Assembly (NCBI RefSeq): GCF_000763905.1
Contig: NZ_JRKN01000020.1
Location: 1 to 64,000 of the forward strand
Origin: Paracoccus halophilus
GTDB taxonomy: Bacteria > Pseudomonadota > Alphaproteobacteria > Rhodobacterales > Rhodobacteraceae
DNA: 64,000 nucleotides
Direction of reading: 5' to 3'
Both the position numbers and the translations under genes were made by a program. The notes under the pieces were generated by a model that had not been told where the DNA came from, ran no database searches, and saw only the letters and a list, made by a program, of their open reading frames with translations. How positions within the stretch are numbered: position 1 is the first letter of the stretch; the number at the start of each line of letters is the position of its first letter. Of this stretch, positions 9,997 to 18,734 are shown piece by piece.

Positions 9997-10995
9997 ATGT
10001 CCCCGACCCCGATCGTCGCCCCCTTCCCCGCCAGCCGGCTGCGCCGGCTGCGCCGCAGCCCCGCGATGCGCGCGCTTACCACCGAGGTGAACCTGACCGC
10101 CGCCAACCTGATCTGGCCGATCTTCGTCACCGAAATCGCGGGCGGCGCGGGCGAGATCCCCTCGATGCCCGGGATCGAGCGGCTGACGCTCGAGGGCGCG
10201 AAACGCGCGGCCGAAACCGCGATGCGGCTGAATATCCCCGCCATCTGCGTCTTTCCCCATTCCGATCCGGATCTGAAGACAGATGGCTGCGAACGCGCCT
10301 GGGACCCCGACAATATCGGCAACCGCGCCATCCGCGCGATCAAGCAGGTCGCGCCGGATCTGGCGGTGATGACCGATATCGCGCTGGACCCCTATAACGC
10401 CAACGGCCATGACGGGCTGGTGCGCGACGGCGTCATCCTGAACGATGAAACCGTCGAGGCGCTGGTGCGCATGGCGCTGGTCCAGGCCGAGGCGGGCGCC
10501 GATATCCTGGGCCCTTCGGACATGATGGACGGGCGCATCGGCGCGCTGCGCGGCGCGCTGGAAGGCGCCGGCCACAAGGATGTCGCGATCCTGTCCTACG
10601 CGGCGAAATATGCCAGCGGCTTTTACGGGCCGTTCCGGGATGCGGTGGGCGCCTCGGGGCGGCTGGTGGGGGACAAGAAGACCTATCAGATCAACCCCGC
10701 GAACCGCGACGAGGCAATGCGCTGCGTCGCCCGCGATCTGGCCGAGGGGGCCGATATGGTCATGGTCAAGCCGGGCATGCCCTATCTGGACATCTGCCGC
10801 ATGGTCCGCGACCAGTTCGCGGCGCCGACCTATGCCTATCAGGTCAGCGGCGAATATGCGATGATCGAGGGGGCGGTGCGCAATGGCTGGCTGTCGCGCG
10901 ATGTGGTTCTGGAAAGCCTGCTGGCCTTTCGTCGCGCCGGCTGCGACGGGATTTTGACCTATTACGCGCCACAAGTGGCTGAAAGACTGGCGTGA
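9997..10995 (+). CDS. hemB: delta-aminolevulinic acid dehydratase (porphobilinogen synthase)
   Basis: Condenses two 5-aminolevulinate molecules to porphobilinogen in heme and corrin biosynthesis; cytosolic. The 332-aa protein carries both Schiff-base lysine motifs (YAAKYASGFYGPFRDA and VMVKPGMPYLDI) and the RRLRRSPAMRAL start. The active-site metal region reads DIALDPYNANGHDG, in which the three zinc cysteines of the E. coli enzyme are absent, so it should be the zinc-independent Mg/K class, known from Rhodobacter. I chose the ATG at 9997 by homology; the upstream open frame is extension into the divergent gene. Confidence 0.97.
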   Translation: MSPTPIVAPFPASRLRRLRRSPAMRALTTEVNLTAANLIWPIFVTEIAGGAGEIPSMPGIERLTLEGAKRAAETAMRLNIPAICVFPHSDPDLKTDGCERAWDPDNIGNRAIRAIKQVAPDLAVMTDIALDPYNANGHDGLVRDGVILNDETVEALVRMALVQAEAGADILGPSDMMDGRIGALRGALEGAGHKDVAILSYAAKYASGFYGPFRDAVGASGRLVGDKKTYQINPANRDEAMRCVARDLAEGADMVMVKPGMPYLDICRMVRDQFAAPTYAYQVSGEYAMIEGAVRNGWLSRDVVLESLLAFRRAGCDGILTYYAPQVAERLA

Positions 10996-11065
10996 TCGGG
11001 CAAGTTCGCCTATCATTCCGCGACATAAGGGCGGGCCAACCGCCAACCAGGGAATGAGGCGACAG

Positions 11066-11638
11066 ATGAAGAAATCCAATGAAATGAGCCGCAGGTTCCT
11101 GCTGCTCGGCGGGGCCGCGCTCGGATTGGCGGGCTGCTCGAACGCGGTCGGTCAGGACGCCTCGTCGCGGCTGGATGCCCGCGTCGATGCGACGCGCAGC
11201 TATCTGCTGAGCACCTATCCCGGCGTCACGCAGATGATCCAGGGCGCCAAGGGCGTGCTTTACATGCCGCTGATGACCGAGGCGGGCTTTGGCGTCGGCG
11301 GCGCCTATGGCCAGGGCGCGCTGCGCATCAACGATGTCACGGTGGACTATTATTCCGCCACGCAGGCCAGTTTCGGCTTCCAGATCGGCGCGCAGCAATA
11401 TGCCCATGTGCTGATCTTCCAGACCGATGCCGCGCTCGCCGATTTCCGGCGCGCCCCCGGCTGGGTGGCCGAGGCCGGCGCCTATTACGCCCTGCCCAGC
11501 CGCGGCCAGTCGGTCGGAACCGACACGATCACCATGCAGCAGCCGGTCGTCGCGATGATCTTCGGCCAGTCCGGGCTGATGGCCGGGGCCTCGATCGCCG
11601 GGACGAAATACACCCGGGTCATCCCCTCGACCTTCTGA
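11066..11638 (+). CDS. SYLF/YSC84-domain lipoprotein
   Basis: 190-aa predicted lipoprotein: n-region MKKSNEMSRR, hydrophobic stretch and lipobox LAGC near residue 25. The rest matches the SYLF (Ysc84) lipid-binding domain: ARVDATRSYLLSTYPGVTQMIQGAKGVL start, glycine-rich AGFGVGGAYGQGAL, then FGFQIGAQ.YAHVLIF and a terminal GASIAGTKYTRV. Role in bacteria is poorly defined; envelope location is inferred. An ATG at 11054 is possible but has its AGGGA too close; GAGG at 11056 is correctly placed for 11066. It follows hemB by 70 bp on the same strand. Confidence 0.85.
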   Translation: MKKSNEMSRRFLLLGGAALGLAGCSNAVGQDASSRLDARVDATRSYLLSTYPGVTQMIQGAKGVLYMPLMTEAGFGVGGAYGQGALRINDVTVDYYSATQASFGFQIGAQQYAHVLIFQTDAALADFRRAPGWVAEAGAYYALPSRGQSVGTDTITMQQPVVAMIFGQSGLMAGASIAGTKYTRVIPSTF

Positions 11639-11659
11639 GCCCAGGGCCCGAATCACACG

Positions 11660-11686
11660 GGCCGGACATTACGCCCGGCCTTTCCC
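11660..11686 (+). terminator. terminator between convergent genes
   Basis: GGCCGG (11660-11665) pairs with CCGGCC (11675-11680), followed by TTTCCCC. It lies between the SYLF gene and the convergent transglycosylase gene. The stem is short. Confidence 0.5.
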
Positions 11687-11708
11687 CTTGCCCCGCGCTG
11701 CGGAGCAA

Positions 11709-12356
11709 TCAGCTTCCGTAGATGATGCGAACGTAGTTCTTGGTTTCGCGATAGGGCGGGACGCCGTTATATTTCTGGACCGCGCCGGGCCCGGCATTAT
11801 ACGCCGCCAGCGCCAGACGCCAGTTGCCGAAGGTGTTGTACATCATGCGCAGATAGCGCGCCCCGCCCTCCAGATTCTGGATCGGGTCGTTGGGATCGAC
11901 GCCAAGCTTTGCCGCCGTTCCCGGCATCAGCTGCGCCAGCCCTCGCGCGCCCTTGTTCGACCGCGCCGACGGGTTCCAGCCCGATTCCTGCTGCACCAGC
12001 CGCAGGAACAGATCCTCGGGTATGCCATGTTTTCGCGCCATGGCGCGGGCATGGGGCAGATACTGGCTGCGGCGATTGCCGCGATAGGCCGGGATATTGG
12101 TCGCGATATCAAGGTCGATCACGCTCTTGGATGAGGTGCCGCCCGGGCGCAACCGGACCGAGCGCTCATATTGGCCGGCCAGCCGCGAATCCATCAGCCG
12201 GGTCTGCCGCTCGAACTGCGCCAGCCGCGACTTGTTGCTCTTGCCCTGCAGCCGCAGCCCCTCGGCCGCGGCGGGAACCGCAAGGCCGACGCTCAGCGTC
12301 ATTACGACCGCCGCCCGCGCCAGCCGGCGCATCATCGCCCGATTGCGTGAAAGCAT
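11709..12356 (-). CDS. lytic transglycosylase, SLT domain, exported
   Basis: 215-aa exported murein lytic transglycosylase that would cleave the MurNAc-GlcNAc bond. N-terminal signal peptide ([14 protein letters not shown] then a hydrophobic stretch ending AVPAAAEG). The C-terminal SLT/goose-lysozyme fold has catalytic Glu in [17 protein letters not shown], followed by [28 protein letters not shown] and [15 protein letters not shown]. The start at 12356 has GAGGG upstream; the longer open frame lacks homology. Stand-alone gene, divergent from ssb with 203 bp between. Confidence 0.92.
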   Translation of the reverse strand: MLSRNRAMMRRLARAAVVMTLSVGLAVPAAAEGLRLQGKSNKSRLAQFERQTRLMDSRLAGQYERSVRLRPGGTSSKSVIDLDIATNIPAYRGNRRSQYLPHARAMARKHGIPEDLFLRLVQQESGWNPSARSNKGARGLAQLMPGTAAKLGVDPNDPIQNLEGGARYLRMMYNTFGNWRLALAAYNAGPGAVQKYNGVPPYRETKNYVRIIYGS

Positions 12357-12559
12357 CACTGATCCCTCATGCCTACCAAGGTCTTGGTCTTTTTGCGCCG
12401 CACTATAACGCAAAGCCGCCCCCCGACCGCAAGGCAATTTCGCCCCCGGCCGCCGATCCTCAAGATGGGCGGAATTTCGCCGATCCCGGATCCCCCTTGT
12501 CGTTCCCCGCGCCGGCACGCTAAACCCCGGGAACGAAATTCAACGCGAGGACGGGCGAA

Positions 12560-13042
12560 ATGGCAGGCAGCGTGAACAAGGTGATCCTGGTCGGCAATCT
12601 GGGTCAGGACCCGGAGGTGCGCAGCTTCCAGAACGGCGGCAAGGTCGCCAATCTGCGGATCGCGACCAGCGAGACCTGGAAGGACCGCAACAGCGGCGAA
12701 CGGCGCGAGCGGACCGAATGGCATACCGTCGCGATCTATTCCGAGCCGCTGGTCCGGGTGGCCGAGCAATATCTGAAGAAGGGCTCCAAGGTCTATGTCG
12801 AGGGGCAGCTGGAAACCCGCAAGTGGCAGGACCAGAACGGCAATGACCGCTATTCGACCGAGATCGCGCTGCGCCCCTTCCGCAGCGAATTGCACATGCT
12901 TGACGGCCGTGGCGCGGGCGGCGGCGGCGGCGACCGCGACGGCGGCTACGGCGCCCCGTCGGGCGGCGGCTATTCCTCGGGCGGTGGCGGCAGCCAGTCG
13001 GGCGGTGGCCGTCCCGATTTCGACGACGACATCCCGTTCTGA
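12560..13042 (+). CDS. ssb: single-stranded DNA-binding protein
   Basis: 160-aa SSB that coats single-stranded DNA during replication, repair and recombination. OB-fold start [18 protein letters not shown], the [13 protein letters not shown] and [18 protein letters not shown] segments, then a Gly/Ser-rich flexible linker and the acidic C-terminal tip PDFDDDIPF that docks partner proteins. Length and architecture are standard. Start at ATG 12560 after GAGG. Confidence 0.98.
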   Translation: MAGSVNKVILVGNLGQDPEVRSFQNGGKVANLRIATSETWKDRNSGERRERTEWHTVAIYSEPLVRVAEQYLKKGSKVYVEGQLETRKWQDQNGNDRYSTEIALRPFRSELHMLDGRGAGGGGGDRDGGYGAPSGGGYSSGGGGSQSGGGRPDFDDDIPF

Positions 13043-13063
13043 CGACCGCAAGGATCGGTGCCT

Positions 13064-13079
13064 GGCCGCTGCTGCGGCC
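13064..13079 (+). terminator. possible ssb terminator hairpin
   Basis: GGCCGC-TGCT-GCGGCC hairpin 21 bp after the ssb stop. There is no T-run, so termination strength is doubtful. Confidence 0.3.
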
Positions 13080-13165
13080 GGCCCGAACAACAGGACCGCG
13101 CGGCCGGATGTCGCGACTGACGGTCGATGCTTGGCGGGATCGCGGGTCATGCCCATATTGGCCTC

Positions 13166-13849
13166 ATGCTGAAGCTCACGCCGATCATCCTGATCCTGCT
13201 CTATGCCGCCGCGATGTGGTTCTTTTCGCTGTGGCGCCTGAAGGCCGAGCTGAACGCGAACTCGACGCCGCTCACCCATCCCCGGCTGGTGCCGATGCTG
13301 GAGCGGCTGGGCCGCGCCATGGATCTGCCGCCGATTCGCGCCCATGTCTATGAAATCGCGCCGGTGAACGGGCTGGCCGCGCCCGATGGCCGCGTCTTTC
13401 TGACCCGCGGCTTTCTGGACCGGCTGGACCGGAACGAGGTCACCGCCGAGGAACTGGCCTCGGTTATCGCGCATGAGCTGGGCCATGTCGCCCATGGCCA
13501 CACGCGCCGCCGGATGGTCGATTTCGCCGGCCAGAACGTCATCCGCGTGGTGCTGGCCGGCGTGCTCGGGCGGTTTCTTCCGGGGATCGGCGCCTGGATC
13601 GCCAATCTGGTGGCGGCGACGGTGGCCGCACGCCTGTCGCGCCAGGACGAGTTCGAGGCGGACGCGTTCGCCAGCGCCCTGATGATCAAGGCGGGCCTTG
13701 GCACCGGCCCGCAGAAAAGCCTGTTTCGCAAGCTGGAAACCCTGGCCGGCCATCGCGGCACCGCGCCGGCATGGCTGATGTCGCATCCCAAAACCCCGGC
13801 CCGGATCGCCGCCATCGAAAAGCTCGAGGCGCGCTGGCGCGTTGCCTGA
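13166..13849 (+). CDS. M48-family membrane-associated zinc metalloprotease
   Basis: 227-aa peptidase of the M48/HtpX-Oma1 group. It starts with a membrane segment (LTPIILILLYAAAMWFF), then the conserved VNGLAAPDGRVFLTRGFL strand, and the zinc motif HELGH in SVIAHELGHVAHGHTRRRMVDF. The third ligand lies in the DEFEADAFA segment near residue 180. A second hydrophobic region (VLAGVLGRFLPGIGAWIANLVAA) follows HELGH. The C-terminal MSHPKTPARIAAIEKLE is the family end motif. The start at 13166 is taken from where the membrane anchor begins; there is an in-frame start at 13127. Likely envelope protein quality control. Confidence 0.88.
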   Translation: MLKLTPIILILLYAAAMWFFSLWRLKAELNANSTPLTHPRLVPMLERLGRAMDLPPIRAHVYEIAPVNGLAAPDGRVFLTRGFLDRLDRNEVTAEELASVIAHELGHVAHGHTRRRMVDFAGQNVIRVVLAGVLGRFLPGIGAWIANLVAATVAARLSRQDEFEADAFASALMIKAGLGTGPQKSLFRKLETLAGHRGTAPAWLMSHPKTPARIAAIEKLEARWRVA

Positions 13850-13921
13850 CCGGGCCGGTATCGGCCGCCTTGCCCGGCGCGGCGATTGGCCTATGCTGCG
13901 GCGCAAAGTTATTGAGCGCCA

Positions 13922-15121
13922 ATGACCCGCCCCTTTCGCCGCCGCATCCTGTATATCCCCGGTTTCGACCCGATCCCGCCGCGCCGCTACCGCGAGCTTT
14001 ATCGGCGCGAGGGCACCGAGCAGGCGCGGATTTCCGGCTACCGGCTTGCCTTCGGCCCGCGCCGCGACCGCAAGGGCTTTGGCTGGGCGGTCAGCGGCGT
14101 TTTCGGCGGGCAGCAGACCGAGGCCGAGTTCGAGGTGCTGGTCTGGGCCGATATCGTGCAGGAATCAATGGGTCAGTCGATCCCGGCAACCTATGGTCAG
14201 CTGTTGCGCACGGCATGGGCCTATATCGGCTCGGGGGCGCTTTGGCGGCTGATGCGGCTCAGGCGCGGGCCGGTGATCGCGGCGCTTTATCCGGTGGTTG
14301 TGCTGCTGGCGCAGCTGGCGCTGGCGCTGGCGGCCGGGGCAGCGATCGGCTGGGTTCTGGGCCGTTTGACGGGGCTTGGCGCATGGCTGGGGCTGCCGGT
14401 GACGCTGGCGGTGGCATGGGCCGGGCTGCGGCTCTGGCGGCGGCTCGACGGCCGGATCTTTGCCTATTACCTGATGCATGATTACGCCTTTACCGCGCAG
14501 CATGGCGGCGCCTACCCGCCCGCGCTCGAGGCGCGGCTGGCGCGTTTCACCGACCGCATCGCCGAGGTCCTGACCGGCGACTGGGACGAGGTTCTGGTGG
14601 TCGGGCACAGTTCCGGCGCCTATCTGGGGGTGTCCGTGCTGGCGGATCTGGCCCGTTCGGGGCGCGTACCGGCGGGCGGGCCGCGCCTGGGCTTTTTGAC
14701 GCTGGGCCATGTCGTGCCCATGGCCTCGTTCCTGCCGCGGGCGAAGCGGCTGCGGGCGGACCTGCGCGACCTGTCGATGCGGGGCGATCTGGACTGGATC
14801 GACGTGACCGCGCCGGGCGATGCTTGCTCTTTTGGCCTGTGCGATCCGGTCGCGGTCTCGGGCATCGAGCCCGAGGGCCGCAGGCAGCCGCTGGTCCTCT
14901 CGGCGGCCTTCTCGCAATCCCTATCGGCCGGGAAGCGGCGCAGCCTGCGCGGGCGCTGGTTCCGGCTGCATTTCCAGTATCTTTGCGCCTTTGACCGGCC
15001 CGGCAGCTATGATTACTTTGCCATCACCGCCGGGCCGCGCAGCCTGCGCGACCGCTTTGCCGGGCGGCAGCATTCGCCGGGCCGCATCGCACGCCCGGTC
15101 AACAGATGGACCGCGACATGA
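13922..15121 (+). CDS. membrane-embedded alpha/beta-hydrolase-like protein
   Basis: 399-aa protein. The N-terminal RRRILYIPGFDPIPPRRY resembles an alpha/beta-hydrolase oxyanion strand. Two hydrophobic segments lie at about residues 118-165 (VIAALYPVVVLLAQLALALAAG; GLPVTLAVAWAGL). The nucleophile-elbow motif GHSSG occurs in EVLVVGHSSGAYLGVSVLADL; a GHVVP segment and a late His may complete a triad. Substrate unknown. Its stop overlaps the downstream P450 start (ATGA at 15118), so the two are translationally coupled and may act on the same lipid or hydrophobic substrate. The function is inferred from fold motifs only. Confidence 0.75.
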   Translation: MTRPFRRRILYIPGFDPIPPRRYRELYRREGTEQARISGYRLAFGPRRDRKGFGWAVSGVFGGQQTEAEFEVLVWADIVQESMGQSIPATYGQLLRTAWAYIGSGALWRLMRLRRGPVIAALYPVVVLLAQLALALAAGAAIGWVLGRLTGLGAWLGLPVTLAVAWAGLRLWRRLDGRIFAYYLMHDYAFTAQHGGAYPPALEARLARFTDRIAEVLTGDWDEVLVVGHSSGAYLGVSVLADLARSGRVPAGGPRLGFLTLGHVVPMASFLPRAKRLRADLRDLSMRGDLDWIDVTAPGDACSFGLCDPVAVSGIEPEGRRQPLVLSAAFSQSLSAGKRRSLRGRWFRLHFQYLCAFDRPGSYDYFAITAGPRSLRDRFAGRQHSPGRIARPVNRWTAT

Positions 15122-16485
15122 TCCCGCCCAAGCCCCCCTCGCGCCAGGGCAAGGGCTCGGTCTGGCGCTTTATCCGCGATTTCCGCCGCGACATCCTGTC
15201 GGCCCAATCCGACCGGCTCTATCGCGCCTGGATGGCCGAGTTCCGCGGCCCGTTCATCCACAGCTTTACCTGCAACGATCCGAAGCTGATCGACCTGATC
15301 CTGCGGCAGCGGCCGATGGATTTCCCGAAATCGCCCCGCATGGCCGCCGGGTTGCAGCCGCTTCTGGGCAATTCCAGCTTCATCTCGAACGGCGACACCT
15401 GGCTCCGCCAGCGCCGGATCATCGACCCCGCATTCGAGGGCGGCCGGCTGCGCGAGGCGTTCCCCGCCATGTGGCAGGCGGCGCAGGCCGGCGTCGCGCG
15501 TCTGGCGCCCCTGGCCGACCGGCGCGAGATCGATATCGAGCCGCAGACCAGCCATATCGCGGCGGATGTCATCTTTCGCACCCTGTTCTCGATCCCGATC
15601 GAGAACCGGATCGCCGCGCAGGTGTTCGAGGCGTTTCGCGACCATCAGGACGCGCAGCCGATGGTGAATCTGGGCGGGCTGATCGCCCTGCCCCGCTGGG
15701 CGCGCCCGCATTCGCGCCGGGTGCGCGCCAGCGCGCGCCGCATTCGCGGGCTGATCCGGCAGCTGGTGACCGACCGCGCCGCCGGGATCGCGCAGGGAAC
15801 CGCCCCGCCCGATCTGGCGACCAAGATCATGACCACGCCCGACCCGCAGACCGGCGCCTGCCTGACCGATCGCGAGATGATCGACGAGGTCGCGACCTTC
15901 TTTCTGGCCGGGCACGAGACCGGGGCCTCGGCTTTGGCATGGGCGCTGTTCCTGCTGTCGGAAAGCCCCGAATGGCAGCAAAAGCTGGCCGAGGAGGCCG
16001 AGGCCAAGCTGGCCCCCGAATTCGGCGCGGTCAAGGAACTTGCCACCGCCCGCGCGGTGTTTCGCGAGGCGCTGCGCCTTTACCCGCCGGTCGCCATGAC
16101 CGTGCGCCAGTGCCGCCATGCCGAAACCCTGCGCGGCCGCCGCGCCCCCCGGGGGGCGCAACTGGTCCTGTCGCCCTGGCATCTGCATCGTCACCAGCGG
16201 CTCTGGGAGGCGCCAGATGCCTTTGATCCCGGCCGCTGGCAGACCGAAAACGGCCGGACCTGCATGCGCGAGGCCTATATCCCCTTTTCGGCCGGCGCGC
16301 GCGCCTGCCCCGGCGCCGGCTTCGCGATGATCGAGGGGCCGCTGATCCTGTCCGCCCTGGCAAAGGCTTATCATATCGCCCCCGGCGACACGCGGCCGGT
16401 GCCGGTCATGCGGCTGACGCTGCGGGGCAAGGCGGGCATCAGACTGCGCCTGAGCCCGCGCGCGGCCATGACCATGGGGGAATGA
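15118..16485 (+). CDS. cytochrome P450
   Basis: 455-aa soluble bacterial P450 monooxygenase. Visible landmarks: HNGDTWLRQRR-like helix C region (FISNGDTWLRQRRIIDPAF), I-helix oxygen-binding motif FFLAGHETGASALAW near residue 261, ExxR in FREALRLYPPV near 316, and heme-thiolate loop FSAGARACPGAGFAMIEG with Cys397. The FxxGxRxCxG spacing is canonical. Natural substrate cannot be told; the sequence has the feel of CYP groups acting on fatty acids or terpenoids. No ferredoxin or reductase gene is adjacent, so electrons must come from elsewhere. Start taken at 15118 (ATGA overlap with the hydrolase gene); an in-frame ATG at 15106 is an alternative. Confidence 0.93.
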   Translation: MIPPKPPSRQGKGSVWRFIRDFRRDILSAQSDRLYRAWMAEFRGPFIHSFTCNDPKLIDLILRQRPMDFPKSPRMAAGLQPLLGNSSFISNGDTWLRQRRIIDPAFEGGRLREAFPAMWQAAQAGVARLAPLADRREIDIEPQTSHIAADVIFRTLFSIPIENRIAAQVFEAFRDHQDAQPMVNLGGLIALPRWARPHSRRVRASARRIRGLIRQLVTDRAAGIAQGTAPPDLATKIMTTPDPQTGACLTDREMIDEVATFFLAGHETGASALAWALFLLSESPEWQQKLAEEAEAKLAPEFGAVKELATARAVFREALRLYPPVAMTVRQCRHAETLRGRRAPRGAQLVLSPWHLHRHQRLWEAPDAFDPGRWQTENGRTCMREAYIPFSAGARACPGAGFAMIEGPLILSALAKAYHIAPGDTRPVPVMRLTLRGKAGIRLRLSPRAAMTMGE

Positions 16486-16495
16486 TTGCCCAGCG

Positions 16496-16568
16496 TGCCC
16501 CCAGACGGGATCGAACCGCCGACCTTCGGTTTACAAAACCGCTGCTCTACCAGCTGAGCTATAGGGGC
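16496..16568 (-). tRNA. tRNA-Thr (anticodon TGT)
   Basis: On the minus strand: acceptor GCCCCTA/TGGGGGC (one G-U pair), D-arm GCTC..GAGC, anticodon loop TTTGTAA (TGT, reads ACA), T-loop GGTTCGATCCC. A 27-43 mismatch is present. CCA is not encoded. Confidence 0.95.
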
Positions 16569-16580
16569 CACGCGGATTGT

Positions 16581-16609
16581 CATTTAGCAGCCCCTCCGCA
16601 TCTGGGCAA
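16581..16609 (-). promoter_or_regulatory. promoter of tRNA-Thr
   Basis: Minus strand: TTGCCC (16604-16609), 17-bp spacer, TAAATG (16581-16586), 12 bp upstream of the tRNA 5' end. Confidence 0.5.
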
Positions 16610-16708
16610 GCATCTGCCGGCGCGGCCGGTATCCGATTTCGCGCCCCGTGAAATGCGGCGACACGGGCGCCCTACCCCCGCGGGGCGACCGAAAATGCGC
16701 ATCGGGGC

Positions 16709-16737
16709 TTGCAATCCGCGCGCGGTCGGACTATTCC
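16709..16737 (+). promoter_or_regulatory. candidate promoter of rpsB-tsf
   Basis: TTGCAA at 16709-16714, 17-bp spacer, TATTCC at 16732-16737. This leaves a leader of about 110 nt before rpsB, enough for a control structure, though I could not define one. Confidence 0.45.
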
Positions 16738-16851
16738 GCGCGCACTTCACAGGCGGGGTCGGGCCCCGGAGGGAGACATCCTTCGACGGTCCACCGGTTG
16801 GGGCACTGCCCTGAAAGCCCCGCCAAGGCGCAAACCGGAAAGGAAATGGAC

Positions 16852-17634
16852 ATGGCGCTTCCCGATTTCTCCATGCGTCAGCTGCTTGAAGCTGGCGTTC
16901 ATTACGGCCACCAGACGCAACGCTGGAACCCCCGCATGGCCGAGTTCATCTATGGTGAACGCAACGGCATTCACATCTTCGACCTGACCCAGACCGTGCC
17001 GATGCTCGACGCGGCGCTGCAGGTCGTGCGCGACACCGTCGCCAAGGGCGGCCGCGTGCTGTTCGTCGGCACCAAGCGCCAGGCGCAGAAGCCGGTCGCC
17101 GATGCCGCCGAGAAATCGGCGCAATATTACATGAACCACCGCTGGCTGGGCGGCACGCTGACCAACTGGAAAACCGTGTCGCAGTCGATCCAGCGCCTCA
17201 AGGCGCTTGACGAGACGCTGTCCTCGGGCGCCGAGGGCCTGACCAAGAAAGAGCGTCTGGGCATGGAGCGCGAGCAGGCCAAGCTGCAGGCGTCGCTGGG
17301 CGGCATCCGCGAAATGGGCGGCCTGCCCGACCTGCTGTTCGTGATCGACGTGAACAAGGAAGACCTGGCCATCGCCGAGGCGAAAAAGCTGGGTATCCCG
17401 GTCGTCGCCGTGGTCGATACCAACTGCTCGCCCAAGGGTGTGGATTACATCATCCCGGGCAATGACGACGCCGCCCGCGCCATCGCGCTGTATTGCGATC
17501 TGGCCAGCCGCGCCGCGCTGGACGGCATGACCGCCCAGATGGGCGCCGCCGGTGTCGACCTGGGCGCGCTCGAGGCGACCCCGGCCGAGGACCTGGAAGG
17601 CGAAGCCGCCGAAGAAGCCGCCGCCGAGGCCTGA
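16852..17634 (+). CDS. rpsB: 30S ribosomal protein S2
   Basis: 260-aa small-subunit ribosomal protein. Starts [20 protein letters not shown] and continues through the S2 signatures ([74 protein letters not shown]). The acidic Ala/Glu-rich C-terminal tail is common in alphaproteobacteria. The start at 16852 has GGAAAGGAA at 16837-16845; an in-frame ATG at 16846 lies inside that ribosome binding site. First gene of the rpsB-tsf unit. Confidence 0.98.
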   Translation: MALPDFSMRQLLEAGVHYGHQTQRWNPRMAEFIYGERNGIHIFDLTQTVPMLDAALQVVRDTVAKGGRVLFVGTKRQAQKPVADAAEKSAQYYMNHRWLGGTLTNWKTVSQSIQRLKALDETLSSGAEGLTKKERLGMEREQAKLQASLGGIREMGGLPDLLFVIDVNKEDLAIAEAKKLGIPVVAVVDTNCSPKGVDYIIPGNDDAARAIALYCDLASRAALDGMTAQMGAAGVDLGALEATPAEDLEGEAAEEAAAEA

Positions 17635-17686
17635 TCCCGGCCGGCGGCCCGGATGGCCGCAGATGCCAGGTTTCACATAACGTTCA

Positions 17687-17711
17687 TCAGGCGGGGATAA
17701 GCCCCGCCTGA
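17687..17711 (+). promoter_or_regulatory. hairpin in rpsB-tsf intergenic region
   Basis: TCAGGCGGGG / CCCCGCCTGA, a perfect 10-bp stem with ATAAG loop, 28 bp before tsf. No T-run follows, so it may be a partial terminator or a processing/stability element that sets the rpsB:tsf ratio. Confidence 0.5.
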
Positions 17712-17738
17712 CGCATTGAAAAGCAAGGAGACAACCCG

Positions 17739-18629
17739 ATGGCTATCACCGCTGCGATGGTGAAAGAGCTGCGCGAATCGACCGGCGCGGGCATGATGGA
17801 CGCCAAGAAGGCGCTGACCGAAACCAATGGCGACATGGAAGCCGCCGTCGACTGGCTGCGCACCAAGGGTCTGGCCAAGGCCGCCAAGAAATCGGACCGC
17901 ATCGCCGCCGAGGGTCTGATCGGGGTCGCCGTCGGCGACGGTCGCGGGGTCGCGGTCGAGTTGAACTCGGAAACCGATTTCGTCGCCAAGAACGCGGATT
18001 TCCAGAAGCTGGTGCGTGACATCACCGATATCGCCCTGCAGACCGGCGAGAATGTCGAGATCCTGAAAGCGACCGAGCTGAACGGCAAGAAGGTCGAGGA
18101 GGTCCTGACCGACGCCATCGCCCGCATCGGCGAGAACATGACCCTGCGCCGCATGCATGTGCTGGAAGGCGAGACCATCGTTTCCTATGTCCACAACGCC
18201 GCGGCCGAGGGCATGGGCAAGATCGGCGTGCTGGTCGCGCTGAACGGCCCCAAGGACAAGGCGCAGGAGATCGGCAAGCAGATCGCGATGCATATCGCCG
18301 CGACCAGCCCCGCCTCGCTGTCCGAGGCCGATCTGGACCCGGCGCTGGTCGAGCGCGAGAAATCCGTGCTGACCGAACAGGCGCGTGAATCCGGCAAGCC
18401 CGAGGCGGTCATCGAAAAGATGATCCTTGGCCGGATGGCGAAATTCTTCGAGGAAGTCACCCTGCTGGGCCAGAAATTCGTCATCAACCCGGATGTCACC
18501 GTGGCCCAGGCCGCAAAAGAGGCCGGCGTCGAAGTGACCGGCTATGCCCGCGTCGCGGTCGGCGAAGGCATCGAGAAGAAGGAAGAGGATTTCGCAGCCG
18601 AGGTCGCCAAGACCCTGGGCGGCAACTGA
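17739..18629 (+). CDS. tsf: elongation factor Ts
   Basis: 296-aa guanine-nucleotide exchange factor for EF-Tu. N-terminal UBA-like helix pair ([20 protein letters not shown]), then [28 protein letters not shown] and [18 protein letters not shown], all classic EF-Ts segments. Length is standard. AAGGAGA lies 8 bp before the ATG at 17739. Second gene of the rpsB-tsf operon, followed by a GC-rich hairpin. Confidence 0.98.
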   Translation: MAITAAMVKELRESTGAGMMDAKKALTETNGDMEAAVDWLRTKGLAKAAKKSDRIAAEGLIGVAVGDGRGVAVELNSETDFVAKNADFQKLVRDITDIALQTGENVEILKATELNGKKVEEVLTDAIARIGENMTLRRMHVLEGETIVSYVHNAAAEGMGKIGVLVALNGPKDKAQEIGKQIAMHIAATSPASLSEADLDPALVEREKSVLTEQARESGKPEAVIEKMILGRMAKFFEEVTLLGQKFVINPDVTVAQAAKEAGVEVTGYARVAVGEGIEKKEEDFAAEVAKTLGGN

Positions 18630-18642
18630 TCCGCAAAGCGAC

Positions 18643-18668
18643 GCCCCCGCCCGGTTCCGGGCGGGGGC
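18643..18668 (+). terminator. tsf terminator hairpin
   Basis: GCCCCCGCCC (18643-18652) pairs perfectly with GGGCGGGGGC (18659-18668) around a GGTTCC loop. There is no T-tail, but the position 14 bp after the stop fits. Confidence 0.55.
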
Positions 18669-18734
18669 CCGCGCCGCACCCGGCTCCGGCGATCCGGAAT
18701 CGCCGTTTTCCCGGCCGCTGCGCGCCCCGCGCCG

